From contig NC_057376.1 of assembly GCF_016906535.1 (NCBI RefSeq), positions 1,736,001 to 1,800,000 on the forward strand: a stretch of 64,000 nt of DNA, in the 5' to 3' direction. Origin of the DNA: Rhizoctonia solani (Eukaryota > Basidiomycota > Agaricomycetes > Cantharellales > Ceratobasidiaceae). The position numbers and the translations under genes were made by a program. Each line of letters starts with the position of its first letter. Position 1 is the stretch's first letter. Positions 33,990 to 46,027 of this stretch are shown here, piece after piece. A model generated the notes under the pieces. The model ran no database searches. It was not told where the DNA came from and saw only the letters and a list, made by a program, of their open reading frames with translations.

Positions 33990-35625
33990 CTAGTCAGCAG
34001 CGCGCTTGCGACGACCACGAGAACGAATAACGCCAGTCCCATCGTGCGAGCTAGCATCACCATGCACAAACTTGTGCACAGTCGGTTCTTCGGGGGCCGG
34101 TTCTTTAGGAGCCTTGCGGATTCCACGTCGCGACTCCGTTGGGTATTCACAGGATTGCTTACGGCGCAGGCATTGACTAGAAGCAAGGTGAATTCATATC
34201 GCTCACAGATAGACTGGAAATTCACTTACTTGCAGGTCCGGTCGGGGCTATCAGGAGGCGGCGGGCCGCAGGCGATCTTGCGCTTGCGACAGAACAAGCA
34301 TGCGAGCGCTGGTTTTTTGGGAGGAGTCTCCTTCTTCTCCTCCACCACATCAGGACTGGATTGAGCAAAAGGTTGAGGACGTTCTCGGGCCTGTGACGGA
34401 ACGACTGGAGCAGCCAAGAGCCGATGGGAGTGATCAGATGATGAGGAGTTCTGACGCTGGTGATGAGGAGTATAGGCGTAATCTTGGTCCATCGAGAAGC
34501 TTTCCTGGCGCCGGTGATTCGCTTCAAACTGTTCAAAGTGGCCCGATAGTTGGTATTTGAGTTCCTGTTGTGCCTGGAGCTCTTGCTGATAGCTCGCCGC
34601 CCGGCGCTGTTGTACAAACAAATCTCTGGGTCGACCATCAGGCAGGGTCGAATCCGAGTTCTCTTCGGCACATGGTTGTGCAGGGGATGAGTGGAAGGAA
34701 ACACATGGCGAAGAATGAGTGTGACCGACAGAGCCATTGTCGAATGCCGCATAAGCATTTGGCATCCGGGACTACAGATACAAGTCAGTCAATAGTTAAC
34801 GGCGGATACGGGATGACTCACATCATATTTGGCCTCAGATTCATGCGTAGGTAGCATGCCATACGGGGTCTCGGATACGATAGGGGTTGGTGTCCACTGG
34901 TTGGGCGCAGATTCACAAGGGGCATTGCGAGCAAGTTCTTGGATTCGGGACTGCTGGTTGGGCGAGTACATTCCAAAGTTCATCGGTGGTTCGGTCTGTT
35001 GCTGCTGGTAGCCATCGTAGTTGTTGGTATGGTGGGTATGATCGGCGATTGCATGTTGGTTATAGTGTCCGGCATTCGATCCATCGTGCGAAAACCAGCT
35101 GGCTCCGTCAGTGCTCACAGATGCGCACGATCCCCGACGTTGGCCGTAAAGGTCAGTCTGTTGGCCAATGGCTGTCTCAGCATACTGGGAGTTGACTCCT
35201 GGGCTAGTCCAAGTCTGACCAGGGGTAAGGTCCCCATACTGTGGTACACCCTAAGTGTGAAGGTTGGTCGATATCCCTGAGAATTCGACACAGGAGCTAC
35301 TTACTTGATGGGGGATCTGGCTTGCCGAATTTGGAAGTGCAGCCATATGGTCCGGAGAAGTATTGCCAAAGGTGGGGTCGTAAGCCGTAGTTTCCGCAGT
35401 ATAGTCAGCGTTGGAGTAAGTGTATGTTTGGACAAGAACGGATGAATCGTTAACGGCGGAAGGCCGAGCGCCCGGCGCGACACTATAGTAGTTGTTGTTT
35501 TGGTAATTGAAGGATGAAGTGTGAGATTGTATAGGTTCGATTGGAGGAGACTGCATAGTAGAGTCGAAGGGTGGTTGTGAATAATACTGTTGTGGGTAGT
35601 CGGAGTATGTGTATGACTGCGACAT
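33990..35625 (-). CDS. Zn(II)2Cys6 transcription factor with C-terminal zinc cluster
   Basis: Four exons, 35625-35305, 35250-34822, 34771-34230 and 34176-33990, sum to 1479 nt, an intact 492-residue protein. The first 400 residues are low-complexity and rich in Gln, Tyr, Ser and Asn, with YQQQQTEPPMNFG and QELQAQQELKYQL. The zinc cluster comes late, at about residues 405-445: CLFCRKRKIAC, then CNQCLRRKQSCEYP, giving spacing C-x2-C-x6-C-x11-C-x2-C-x6-C. A basic tail ends SRGRRKRAAD. Such clusters bind CGG-type DNA sites as dimers. In most fungal members the cluster is near the N-terminus, so this layout is unusual but fits some basidiomycete regulators. The start at 35625 (MSQSYTYS) was preferred to the in-frame ATG 54 bp upstream (35679), without strong evidence. 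Confidence 0.85.
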
Positions 35626-38600
35626 GTTGCACGTGGCCTGCGATTTGAACGGGGGGGGCAAGACACAGTCCGATTCCACTCCGCTCGTAGTGGGTTAATA
35701 AAAGGCTGAGTCTATTGGACTTGGGACGACTTGATTACGCGTTGAGGGGCGTGGTTAGGGTGATGGAAAGTTTGGTTGAAGGTATCCCTAAGATCGAGTG
35801 TCTGAAGGAAGCATGTCAAAATCGGGACCCCAGGTTTCCGGAACCCATCCCTATCTCTCAGGCGCTAGCTTCAGATGGTAATTTGCAATATCTGAAAACA
35901 GATAATCGCGATGTTGTGACATGTAGCGCGCGGTAGTGGCTCTGTAGACTCCCCACGCCACATACTCTGCATAAGGTATAAGTGGGTACTCAGTTCAATT
36001 TATTGCTTACATATGGTATTACAAGCTTATTCTCGGGCGACGATCTTGCCGGTCCTGGATGACAGTTTACAGTCACTGTCCCGAGCGCGATTCGCTTGTC
36101 ACGAACCAAACCGGAAAATACCTTTTTCATCCGTGATTAGTGCGTATTGTTGCGTAATCAGCACCTTCCAACCAAGTGCTACTACCAGTAGCGTCGGTCT
36201 CGATCATCGTAATGGGCGTTGAGGTCTGGAACTCAAACGACGATGCGATGGTATGGTGACCTCGCTTTGCTGTCGAAAATCGGGGTTACCTGAAGTCGGA
36301 CTTTGAATACATGGCACCGATGCGAAGATATCAATCACTCACCTACTTGGTGTCTTGATCTTCCCTTGTTCCAGCACCTACGCCCACACTACTGATTATT
36401 CCTAGCCCAGCTTGGCCTTTGCTTCCCACAGGCGGTCGGGTTTGAGCCATTCTACACCAAGGGTCAAGCGCAACATAACATTGGTCCCCCAGAAATTTTC
36501 ATTTTGCTCGGTTTGGCAGTCCCATATCAATATGTGTCGGTTCGAAGCGGAACTCTGCTCAACAAGTGTATGCTTCTATTCAATCCAGCACTCTCTAATT
36601 TACTTTGCCTTTCTGGTTTCCCGTGGAGCTTGTATAAGATCTCAGAGAAAGACTTCAAAGAGAACGTGAATCAAGCGCGCGCGCGTGTCCTGTTTCAACT
36701 GTAATATCGAGAAATGGGTTATCAATCAAACAATCTGTCAAAATCGGTCTCGATTAGATTCAATAGCTGAGCGCCACTTTTCGTGCTATTTGGGAGTGAC
36801 CCACGCTGGGAGAGTCGCGCACCGCTCTGGGCATGAGTACCTGCAGGTGGCAAACCTGCTTGTATCCAGCCCAGTTCAAACACGCGTCACGACTAAATTA
36901 CCTCATTAACTCAGGGCCGGCAGAAGTGTAAATGACACCCATTTGGGATTGCTTCGGTTATTATGGATTCGAGGGTGTCTCAGGATTCATTGGGATTAGG
37001 TACAATATAAGACATGTCTCATACACATCATGTAGATGTATCGGGAAGCAGCTATGTGAATACACGCATAGAGTCACATGTGTTTGTGGCCGGGCTTAAG
37101 TGTAACGCCGACCAGAGTCTGGTGATCAGTGATCTTGAGCGCGCGCGAGCGAAAGTTTGCCACCAGAAGAGTTTACTGCTATATATTCAGGCCAGAAAGG
37201 GCGCATTGCGCTCACCCGCAGTCGCTTATTAGTAAATTCGAATATGATGCACCTGAAATGTCTGAAATCATCATGCTAGGGAAATTAGGCGTTTAACTGT
37301 ACTATGTTCACTCAATTCAAGTGGCGTCTAGCTTCTCCCAAGCACTGGGCAAAAAATCCATTCTTGTCAATAATTCTAGACTGGAGGCTTGCTGAATACA
37401 TGCATGCTCATCATCTAGTGCTCCTGTCTCGGCTATATGCTGGTGAGTAGAATAATACTTACCAGTTCATGAGCGATTGGGTCGATGGTCACGGAAATTA
37501 ACGTTAGTGTTTTTCTTCCTCGATCGGAATGACACTGTTGAGAAGTATGTATGATTGATCGTATCTAGAGTGGACGTCATGCTGGTATCAATCACAGGGT
37601 AGTTTTTAGCTGTAGACGAATCCGGTTTCGAACCAGCTTATGGTTATTCAGAACTTCTGAGAAGGGAGGTTACGCAAAACTCTCTGCCATACTACATTGG
37701 TCAATATCCGGCTTTTTTACCATGGAATTACCTTGCATTGGTTCTCCAAGTGGAGCAGCCGAAGGCGTCTGGTTCGCGCGAGCTTCCACAAAGTTACCCA
37801 TACATGCCAAGGATATGTAAGCAACGAGGGACTTGTTTAGCTTGGTTTCAAAAGCTCCCTTTTGCGGACTTCAACCTCCCAAGGGTAATTATGTTACATT
37901 GTGTTGGCAGAGGTCCTGGGGGGACCGACTGGTGTGGGTGTGCGAATATACACAGGCAGGGATTGTAGCGTGGCGTTGGTGGATCAGAAGCTCGACGAGT
38001 ATGTCCGGTCGGACGCGAGAGTTGGCGTTCGCAGCCGCCCGAAACGTCTAGGCACCATATTATCGGCTTTATTTGGACTAGGGAACGTCAAATAGATTGA
38101 GTGAGATGCGATGACAGTACGTATTATGACAAAATTCTGGTGGGCTGAAAGTCTTTCAGAGACCCAAACACTCCAATTCCGGAATATACCAATATAGCAC
38201 CAACTACTAACACAGCCAGGTGCTGTCACACCGAACAAAGTCTCAATTTAATGTTTCGATTTTATTTAAGGCTGGCATTGAACATCGACTTAGCGTTGCC
38301 AAATGAGCGACTGAAGGCGTTTTAGTGTGAATTAATAAATGCTCGCACGTAGGAGTCAGAGCAGTTGAGTAGTTAATTGTAAACGTATCCGAGCTAAGGA
38401 CCATCTGGAAATTTACCTTTATAGATTGCCGCGCGAATCGACATTGATTGATATTCACAGGGTCTACTGCTAAGCGCAAAAGGTACATGTCTCGTCACTC
38501 ACATTAGTTTGCATCTCTGTCTGACATATGCATTGCACTTATATGCACAACAGCCAGCCTGGGTACCCCTCGGTCGGGCTCTATCAGCTTAACCGTCTAT

Positions 38601-38738
38601 CATCCAGAACTATTCAATGATATGTTTCTCCATACAACAATCTGTTATCTGCCTGTTATATGCTATAAAACGCGGTTAATAACCGTGTGTATACGTTTTC
38701 CTCTATTCGGGTTCTGCGCCATATAGCTGGAATCTGGG
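35626..38738. other. 3.1 kb without a supported gene
   Basis: Several short open frames on both strands, none with a family motif or consistent splice junctions. The plus-strand frame near 36504-36704 (containing LGLAVPYQYVSVRSG) looks slightly coding-like but could not be extended. The tract probably contains decayed sequence. Confidence 0.4.
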
Positions 38739-39514
38739 TTACACACGGCTTTGAACCTTGGCAAACGGCACAGGCTCATTGATTTTAGCACCAGTACCAT
38801 AGGTAAGTGCCCCGATCCAAGGCATAACGTTGTATCGTAGGGTAAAATTGACATTGGTTGAGTTCCTACCCAACAAAAATATATAATTGCAATAAACAAA
38901 TAACCAAATCGGACTATTCAGGCATAGTACTTACCTGAAGCTAAGGGATGGGTCACGAATAGGGTATTTCGCGCGAGCGGTTTCAATATTCAGTTTACTA
39001 TCGCGTTTCCTCCGGACGATACGATCCCAGACTACAACTTCGTTCGCAAACTTCACCACATATATTCGCATAAGTAGTGAAACAGGGATTCATTCACTTG
39101 AAAACCTACCCCTTTTTGATTAGTGTATTCGGCCACGATATACACAAACAGCTGTTTTGTGTTCCAAGTGAATAGGGAATTCATGTCTTTACTTAAAGAG
39201 TTAGGTGCCATTGTTAAATCATTTAGACAAAGTACGTACCAGCCTGTACATCAAAGCGAAACCAGGCAACCTCCTGTTCTTTCCTGCTGTACGGGCGTGA
39301 AATGGCTTTGACGCTAAAAGTGTATTAGTATTCGAAAACAGGATACTTAAATCGCAACATACACATTCATTGGTTTGACTTCTATTCTTCCCTCGGGTTC
39401 ACCAATGATATAGAGTTGTGCATATGAAACAATCGAAATGACAACCAGTAAAGTCATTAAGCATGACGATGCAAATGCAGATATATTATTGATACGTTGG
39501 TAAGAGCTGAACAT
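38739..39514 (-). CDS. SPC3: signal peptidase complex subunit Spc3
   Basis: The start at 39514 gives MFSSYQRINNISAFASSCLM followed by one membrane span, then EGRIEVKPMNVYVA. Later exons read AISRPYSRKEQEVAWFRFD, LFTWNTKQLFVYIVAEYT, NEVVVWDRIVRRKRDSKLN, YPIRDPSLSFR and FTLRYNVMPWIGALTYG, ending QSRV and TAA at 38739. Five exons, all with regular gt/ag sites. Spc3 (SPC22/23 in animals) is the essential glycosylated partner of the catalytic subunit Sec11 in the ER signal peptidase. It has a short cytosolic N-terminus, one span and a lumenal beta domain, as seen here. The gene looks intact. It diverges from BET5 with 104 bp between start codons. Confidence 0.92.
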
Positions 39515-39618
39515 CGTGCCTGCAAAATGGTTGCGGTAGTGAGACGTGGTCAATCACGTGGCACAATTGGATGAAAACGACCACGTGATAAGGCTTGCGA
39601 CCAAACGCCCCGCATATC
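39515..39618. promoter_or_regulatory. bidirectional promoter SPC3/BET5 with two CACGTG sites
   Basis: The 104 bp between the two start codons carry exact CACGTG cores at 39555-39560 and 39592-39597, 37 bp apart. Both flanking genes serve the early secretory pathway, so common control by a bHLH factor is plausible, though inferred. Confidence 0.6.
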
Positions 39619-40431
39619 ATGACTATCTATTCATTGTACATATACGATAGGTAAGAAACATTCTATTAAAAATATAGCTCACATCTAAACTAATAAAGGC
39701 ACTGTGCCTGTGTGTTCTATCAAGACTGGCACCGGACCAAACAACCACGCCCAGCTCCACCTGGGGGTATGCTTTCAGATGTATCCCAGCTTGTCGAGCC
39801 TCCAAAGTCGTCTGTGGAAGGCCCCGCCAAAGTTCAGCCAAATAACGTTACTTCTCCCAGGAACACGCTTAGCTCCAGCACTGGCCTCGTTATTGCCTAT
39901 AACGAGCCTTCTGCCCACCCTAAAAATGTACCTGTGCCTCAGTCAAAAGACAACCATCAACCCGACAAGCCCACTGGGTTGCCTTTTGATGAAGAGGCTA
40001 AGCTAGTCTATGGGGTCCTTCTCTCTCTGCGCCATATGGTCCAGAAACTGTCTGGCCGGTTAGTTCCCGCTGTTATCCCTTGATCACCATCTGAAACTGG
40101 CGCTATTAGCACAGACGAAGCTTTTTCGAGTTACACAACTGCAGCCTATAAGCTCCATTATTTTGAAACAATGTCTGGATACAAGTTCATAATGCTAACC
40201 GATCCTTCTGCGGATGCGCTTCGATTTATCTTGCGACAGATTTACACCGGTGTGTTTTGGACCGATCTTTATGAGTATCTAAGTTTGAACCTTCATTTTA
40301 CAGGTCCATTCATTGAGCATGTTGTACGGAACCCGTTGTCAGAACTTGACTCCCGGAGCCGAGGAATAGATAATCCTCACTTTCGTGCCGCGACGGACAA
40401 ATTGGTCCAGAATCTAAGCATATTCGCTTGA
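39619..40431 (+). CDS. BET5: TRAPP complex subunit Bet5 (TRAPPC1)
   Basis: Exons 39619-39650, 39699-40058, 40110-40249 and 40304-40431 sum to 660 nt, an intact 219-residue protein. It starts MTIYSLYIYDRHCACVFYQD (longin-type strand), then WHRTKQPRPAPPGG. A low-complexity Ser/Pro/Asn insert lies at about residues 45-100. It continues FDEEAKLVYGVLLSLRHMV, SYKL-like KLHYFETMSGYKFIMLTDPS, LRFILRQIYTGPFIEHVVRN and GIDNPHFRAATDKLV. TRAPP is the Rab1/Ypt1 exchange factor at the Golgi; Bet5 is one of its core longin-fold subunits. The insert makes it longer than yeast Bet5 (159 residues); similar inserts are expected in filamentous fungi. Confidence 0.93.
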
Positions 40432-43400
40432 ACTGGGAATAGGATCGTCATTTTACAATTTTATGTAACGATCCTTACGAGTTAAGTGGCCGCATACTGC
40501 ACCAGCCCAAAGGTCGCCCAAACCCGCGTGCGGTCACATCGATCTATCCTAAATTGTAGCTAGGACTATCCCTAACTCATCGCAGCCACTAGGGTTTCGA
40601 TCGACGCTGCAGTTGGTAAATCCGGTGTTGATCCACCGTATATCATTCTTCGATTGCTGGTACCCGTAATCGAGTTTTGGATAGTTCCTCCATTTGACCA
40701 TGGCTGGGGTAAACGTCAAAAGCGGTCTTTATATGAACATCTATTTGTGACAATAATGAGTTTTCTAGGTGTAGTCCCGGGAGTGATAATTGGGTCTTGC
40801 CTAGATTGGGTAGGAACGCACGTACTGAGATAAAAATAAATAAATAATATAACTAACAGTGTTTCACAATATTAATATAACACTCCCAAGATTGACTTCG
40901 GTGTGACATAAGTAATAGTGGAATCGAGTGGATTTAGGACTGGGTAGAGCTTAGTTCTTGACGAAACGTATTGGCCGGATAACAATTGACCCCAGTCTCC
41001 ATGTCTTCGAACGTGGAGGTCAGTCTTGAACACATTTACAACTCGCCAACCAAGGAGTATACGAAATCTGCCTGGAGGAATAGTTTGAAATTGAGAGTCC
41101 ATTTGGGACCCATTTGGGGGGTCAATTCAAAGTGACACCATCATGACGCTAATGACCTGTGTTCGATTTCTCGTATATGGATTTCTTGAGTCCGCGAATG
41201 CGAATCTTGCCAGGATATATTAATGGAGTCCGAAAAGTTACTAGACCAGTTGATTGACATGGTGAATTGCAACACTGCCCTGGATAATCAGCGGAACCGA
41301 TTTGTGGGGATGTGGGGCTGTGTAAGCATTGCGATAGTCTCATTTACTGCTGCATCATATCACTATGCTCATAGGGCTCGAAGTCACTAGCACTATTTTC
41401 CAAATACAAATGAGTATAATCTGTTCAAAAGAATGCTCAACCCTAATATATAATATCACTCAAACGATTTGCTGTGATTCGCTGGACCACTGGTACTATG
41501 CCCGTAGTAAGGTTTCAGGTAAGAGTCGGGGTGGTGGTAGTGGTAAAATATAGAAATTGGGATACTGCACGCACAGCTACCATCAAATGATGGCTTACGG
41601 AGTAAAAATGTGATGTTCATGTGAAATCCTTTTGGGAGAACTACATCTTTTTATTATGGGCCCACGGACTACACATTGCTTGCACAACCCTGCGACTAAT
41701 ATCGTATGTCAATATTATTGATGCTATGAATATACCCTTAAGCTTATGATCTACGATGATTTTATGTTTAAATATATATCTAATATCCCAAAGAAGCCAG
41801 CTTTTCGTAAGTTTATCCGGACCCTTTAGAATTTGGCTCTCTGGGATCTAACTACGTGTTTGTGCTCATCTACATGACACCTTAGTTCTAGGACGGGGTA
41901 TTTGACCGGTTGTTCACCCTATGCTACTACTTCTGTTAACATATCCTCTAGAGCCAAGCTGTCTCGATTACTGGTTTTTATCCCTGACTGAAAGGATGAA
42001 TACTAGTTTCTGGTTATTACGATTGGTTACATCACGAATGTCACGCTTATGCGGATGACGGTCGGAGTGGGGGGCTCTGGCTGAGTACCTTTGGTAACCT
42101 GTATATGCGTCTGGCTTGAGCTCAAACCGGTGCACTTTCACATCTACCGGGCATTACCTACTCAAATTATAGAGGATATTCTTATCAACAACAATCTAAC
42201 ATTTGCCTGAATGAGCGTCGCCGCGCATTACAATAGGGCGGAACTGACTAGACTGAATACTGACCTCATGCTCAATATGGTGTATAACGCTGCCGGGGCA
42301 AGGCCGGGACTAACGCCTTGAGATCGTTGGGATTTCATTGATATCAGTAAGTTGAAGTCTGAAAACGTACCTCCGTCTACACGCTTCTCGAGCTCGCGTA
42401 AATCGGACAGAAGGAAATCTGTAGTTTACCCCGCCTTGCCGAATCATCGTTTCCCACCATTGAAATACTCTATGATTGGAATGCTTTAATGTTAGCTTTT
42501 GTAGTCTATGGATATTGATGATTATTGATCGGACAGTAAATAGCGTTAGTGGGCTTAGGCCTCAAAGCTTGATTCCCATCAGATGAAAACGGTGTATTGG
42601 TGTGTTGAACAAATCATCGGTACATTGGCTCCATTCTTATTTCAGAAACTTTAAATACGGCATTCGGATCACAGTGTAAGAGCATTGGCCCAAGCAGAGA
42701 CAGCGTTGTGAATAAAGTACGTCAAGTGCGTTAAAATGTAATAGGGGAGCTTTTTGCAGTGAATCAGCCGCTTATTGCAATCTAGTCAGCCACACACATC
42801 ATCATCCCTTAGAGGGTTTGGCTGAGTCTGTAAATATTTCTGATTTCAAAGTATGCGTAGATTCCGTGAGCATTGATCTCAAATTGTCTAAGAGACTCAC
42901 ACTGTTGTACAGAAAACGCCTGTTCAGGATATCGGCCAGTTTCCTCCGTATTCTAATCGAAACTCCCTTAAGTTTCTTAATGCTTCAATCATACTATATG
43001 TCAGCGAACTTGAACACTCAGAGCACACGCACCAAATGGGTTGAAGTAGCATGTTTGGCTGGGGTTATTGATGTGCATATCCAGCTTATAATCCACAATG
43101 AAAGACGGATGTCCTACTCCGATCGTTACTTTATCTTTCGAGTTTTTCAAGCTGGCGTATGATACAGAGCCAGTGCTAAACTAGAGTGGCCGGGGCCACT
43201 CAACACTTGTCATTCCATTGATGAGAGTCCACCATATTCAGACTTTCCACGGTCCATGGATTCGTACTTTAATACACCTGGGCGGAAGCTGGTTCGATTC
43301 CGAATCGTATTTCACAACCCGATTCTCGAATAGATAGCTCCTGGAATCAGCGGAGTTTGAATCTAAAAAAGTACCAGGGCTTTCTGCCGATGAAACGTGA

Positions 43401-43999
43401 CTGGAAGCTTGTATAGTTATCCGCATAACGTACGCGCAAGATCCTTTCACTTTTCTGGTATTCACCATCGCAGGTCAGGGTGATGTCATCAAGTCATGCA
43501 GCAACGGATGAGAGTGACGAATATGAGCGCTGCTGAAAATAATTGAAAGCCTTGGAGTCTTTGGAGATGGGGGACTATATTATTCTATTCAAGTTAGAAT
43601 GGATCCACAACGGGGGTCTTGGACCGTGGAACTACTGCAGTTCGCACATCTACTTCTGTGTCCTGTTAGGTATTTATAGCTTATAGCTCCATAAGACACT
43701 TCAGATCACAGTATTACTAATGCTGGCGTTTTTTTATAGGATCTCACACTTGATGGAGTATCAATGATTGATGCTTTATTTATAAGCATATACCAGGATC
43801 AGAGCCGCCCACATTATTAAGTGACTCACATCAGCTCCCGTAAATTTATGGCAGTTCTTGGGCCGGTAGTGTTGATTTCGAAACCAGAACAAAAATAATA
43901 TTTGTTGATATAGCCACTCGGTGGCTCATTCGGTTTGACGATTGGCGCTTAAGTTGTGATGGTTTGTTGATCGGACAAATACAACAGACATATTCAGTC
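40432..43999. other. 3.6 kb without a supported gene
   Basis: AT-rich, with scattered short open frames. The minus-strand stretch 41102-40872 (containing TIPPGRFRILLGWRVV) faintly recalls the last strand of fungal subtilisins but the frame cannot be followed. The plus-strand frame 42818-43162 has no motif. A perfect tRNA B-box-like string at 43291 lacks the rest of a tRNA. Confidence 0.4.
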
Positions 44000-46027
44000 A
44001 TGACCACCAAGGCTCGTTCTCCTGGGAAATCTGCCCCCGAATCTGAGGAAGTTCATGGTAAAAAGAAATTTCGCTGCTTGCTTTGGCACTTGAACTTATA
44101 ACATGTTAGTCGGAGAGGCTTATACGTGCGATGCTTGCAATGTTGATTTGACGCGGAACGTTCGAATTAAGTGCGCGGCAGTGGGGTGCGAAGAGGTGGA
44201 CTTATGTCCAACTTGTTTTTGTGCTGGCAAGGAGCCCGATCAACATAAAGCATGGCACGATTATCGTGTAGTGGTAGGTACTCTCATTAGGTGGCTATAC
44301 ACTCGATCGACGTATTATTTCTGTCAGGGAAGACATTCTTACCCGATACTGGTGGAGGATTGGGGTGCCGATGAGTGAGTAGAGCTTGATCATTATTCTC
44401 AGATGGCTTTTTTTTTTTTAACGCAGATCTATTCTTAGGGAATTGCAGTTGCTCGATGGATTGTCGAAATGTGGGATGGGAAATTGGTCTGCCGTTGCCG
44501 AGTTGATTGGTACACGAACCGCTGAGGAGGTGGAGCAACATTATACCGAATGCTACATTAATTCTACGGAATGGCCTCTCCCGGTGCGCCTTGTCTTATT
44601 ACCAAGAAGCGTTTTTTTCTTTCTTCTAATTGTTTATCTCTAGCGTCTCGAACATGAGTTGGACGTGGACTACGAGACCTTCCAAGAACGGAAGAAACAA
44701 CGAATCATTAACCTACGCGAGTCGCTAAAGAAGAAGGCTGGACCGACCCAGCCGTTTGTTTCTGGGCCAACCAACCACGAAGTTGGTGGTTTTATGCCGG
44801 GTCGACGGAATTCGAGCATGAAGCAGAAAATGAGGCCGAAGACTTGGTCAAGGACCTCGAGTTTGGTATTGTCATGGATTATGGTGGCGATCAGCAACCA
44901 GATGACGAGGAGAAGCCCGAGGGTGATTCTATGGACATCGACGTGGAAGTCAAAGTTGAAAACGAGTCGGATGCGAAAAACAGTAACGCAGACGATGACG
45001 ACGAACCTCAGATACCAGCTGTTCCCGAATCAACCGGCTCGATGCAACTAAAGCTTACGCTCCTTGATATGTACAACGAAAAACTTGATGCACGAATTGA
45101 GGCTAAGGCAATTGTCCTGGAGCGAGGATTAACTGATCACAAGAGGGTAAGTATCCCGTTTATTTCAAGCGTACCTAGTTGACAACGCCCATCGTGTTTT
45201 AGATACAACAAGCCGAGCGTAAACGGTCTAAAGAAGATCGAGAGTTTATTAACAAACTCAAGCCACTTGCTCGATTACAAACCGCTGATGACTTTGAAAA
45301 TCTCGTTGCGGGGTTGCTCTGTATGCCATTTCGTTCGTCACTCGAATCTTAATAGTAACATCACCTCTAGATGAAAACACTCTAAAGCGACGAATTTCGG
45401 AACTTCAACATTACCGAACAATGGGTATTACCACATTTGCAGAAGCTGAACGATATGATCGAGAACGACTTGCCCGGGTAGGAGTCTCAAATGGCAATGT
45501 CGCTTGAATGTGCACTAAACTTCCAACAGGAACGGGACCGCTCAATGGGTACATCCCGGAATGGATTTGGGCACCGGTCGTCCGTGCCTCCAGGCGGAGA
45601 AACTGGACAGTCCAGAATTAAGGACGAATCCAGCCTTGCCAAGTCCAGCATGGGCTCCCGTCGACCAGGTGAGTGGCTAGCACCTCTACAATTCGGTCCA
45701 CATTGATGTATCTTGCCTTCCACAATGACAGCTGCTCCATTAAACCTCGCTAACGCGCAGTCATTGCATTTGCTTACGCCTGCAGAACAAACTCTTTGCG
45801 CGGCATTGCGGATTCTGCCTATTCACTTCTTAGGGATCAAAGAAACTTTGGTCCGTGAATGCGTCCGACGGGGCGGAAGATTGCGTCGTCGCGAAGCACG
45901 GGAACTCGTGCGAATAGATGTTCACAAGACTGGTCAAATCTGGGATTTTCTGGTGAGGACTGGCGTTCTGAAGCTTGCTCCTGACGTTGCTCCGGCTACG
46001 GATGCTGCGGCCGCAGGGTCTGAGTAA
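44000..46027 (+). CDS. ADA2: transcriptional adaptor Ada2 (SAGA)
   Basis: The start at 44000 gives MTTKARSPGKSAPES. Domains in order: a ZZ zinc finger (YTCDACNVDLTRNVRIKC then LCPTCFCAGKE), a SANT domain (LQLLDGLSKCGMGNWSAVAE, EVEQHYTECYI), an Ada2 middle region (DLVKDLEFGIVMDY, LTLLDMYNEKLDARIEAK), and a C-terminal SWIRM (LHLLTPAEQTLCAALRILP, ECVRRGGRLRRREARELVRI). Ada2 binds and stimulates the Gcn5 acetyltransferase in SAGA and ADA, which acetylate histone H3. About ten exons, stop at 46025-46027. One base seems missing at about 44805-44807, after FMPGR, where the frame jumps to the FEHEAENEAEDL segment. Acidic tracts between SANT and SWIRM are expanded. Confidence 0.93.

Noticed and set aside
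34222..34758. 178-residue minus-strand frame overlapping the zinc-cluster exon
   Set aside because: The alternative frame at 34230-34771 carries the zinc-cluster cysteines and splices correctly on both sides.
40872..41102. possible subtilisin C-terminal fragment on the minus strand
   Set aside because: Only a short segment resembles the last strand of fungal subtilases; no catalytic part nearby and the frame cannot be extended.
42818..43162. 114-residue plus-strand frame
   Set aside because: No motif, no splice context and no flanking exons; treated as chance in an AT-rich stretch.
43291..43301. perfect tRNA B-box-like string (GGTTCGATTCC)
   Set aside because: The flanking bases cannot form the T-stem and no A-box or acceptor pairing is found upstream.
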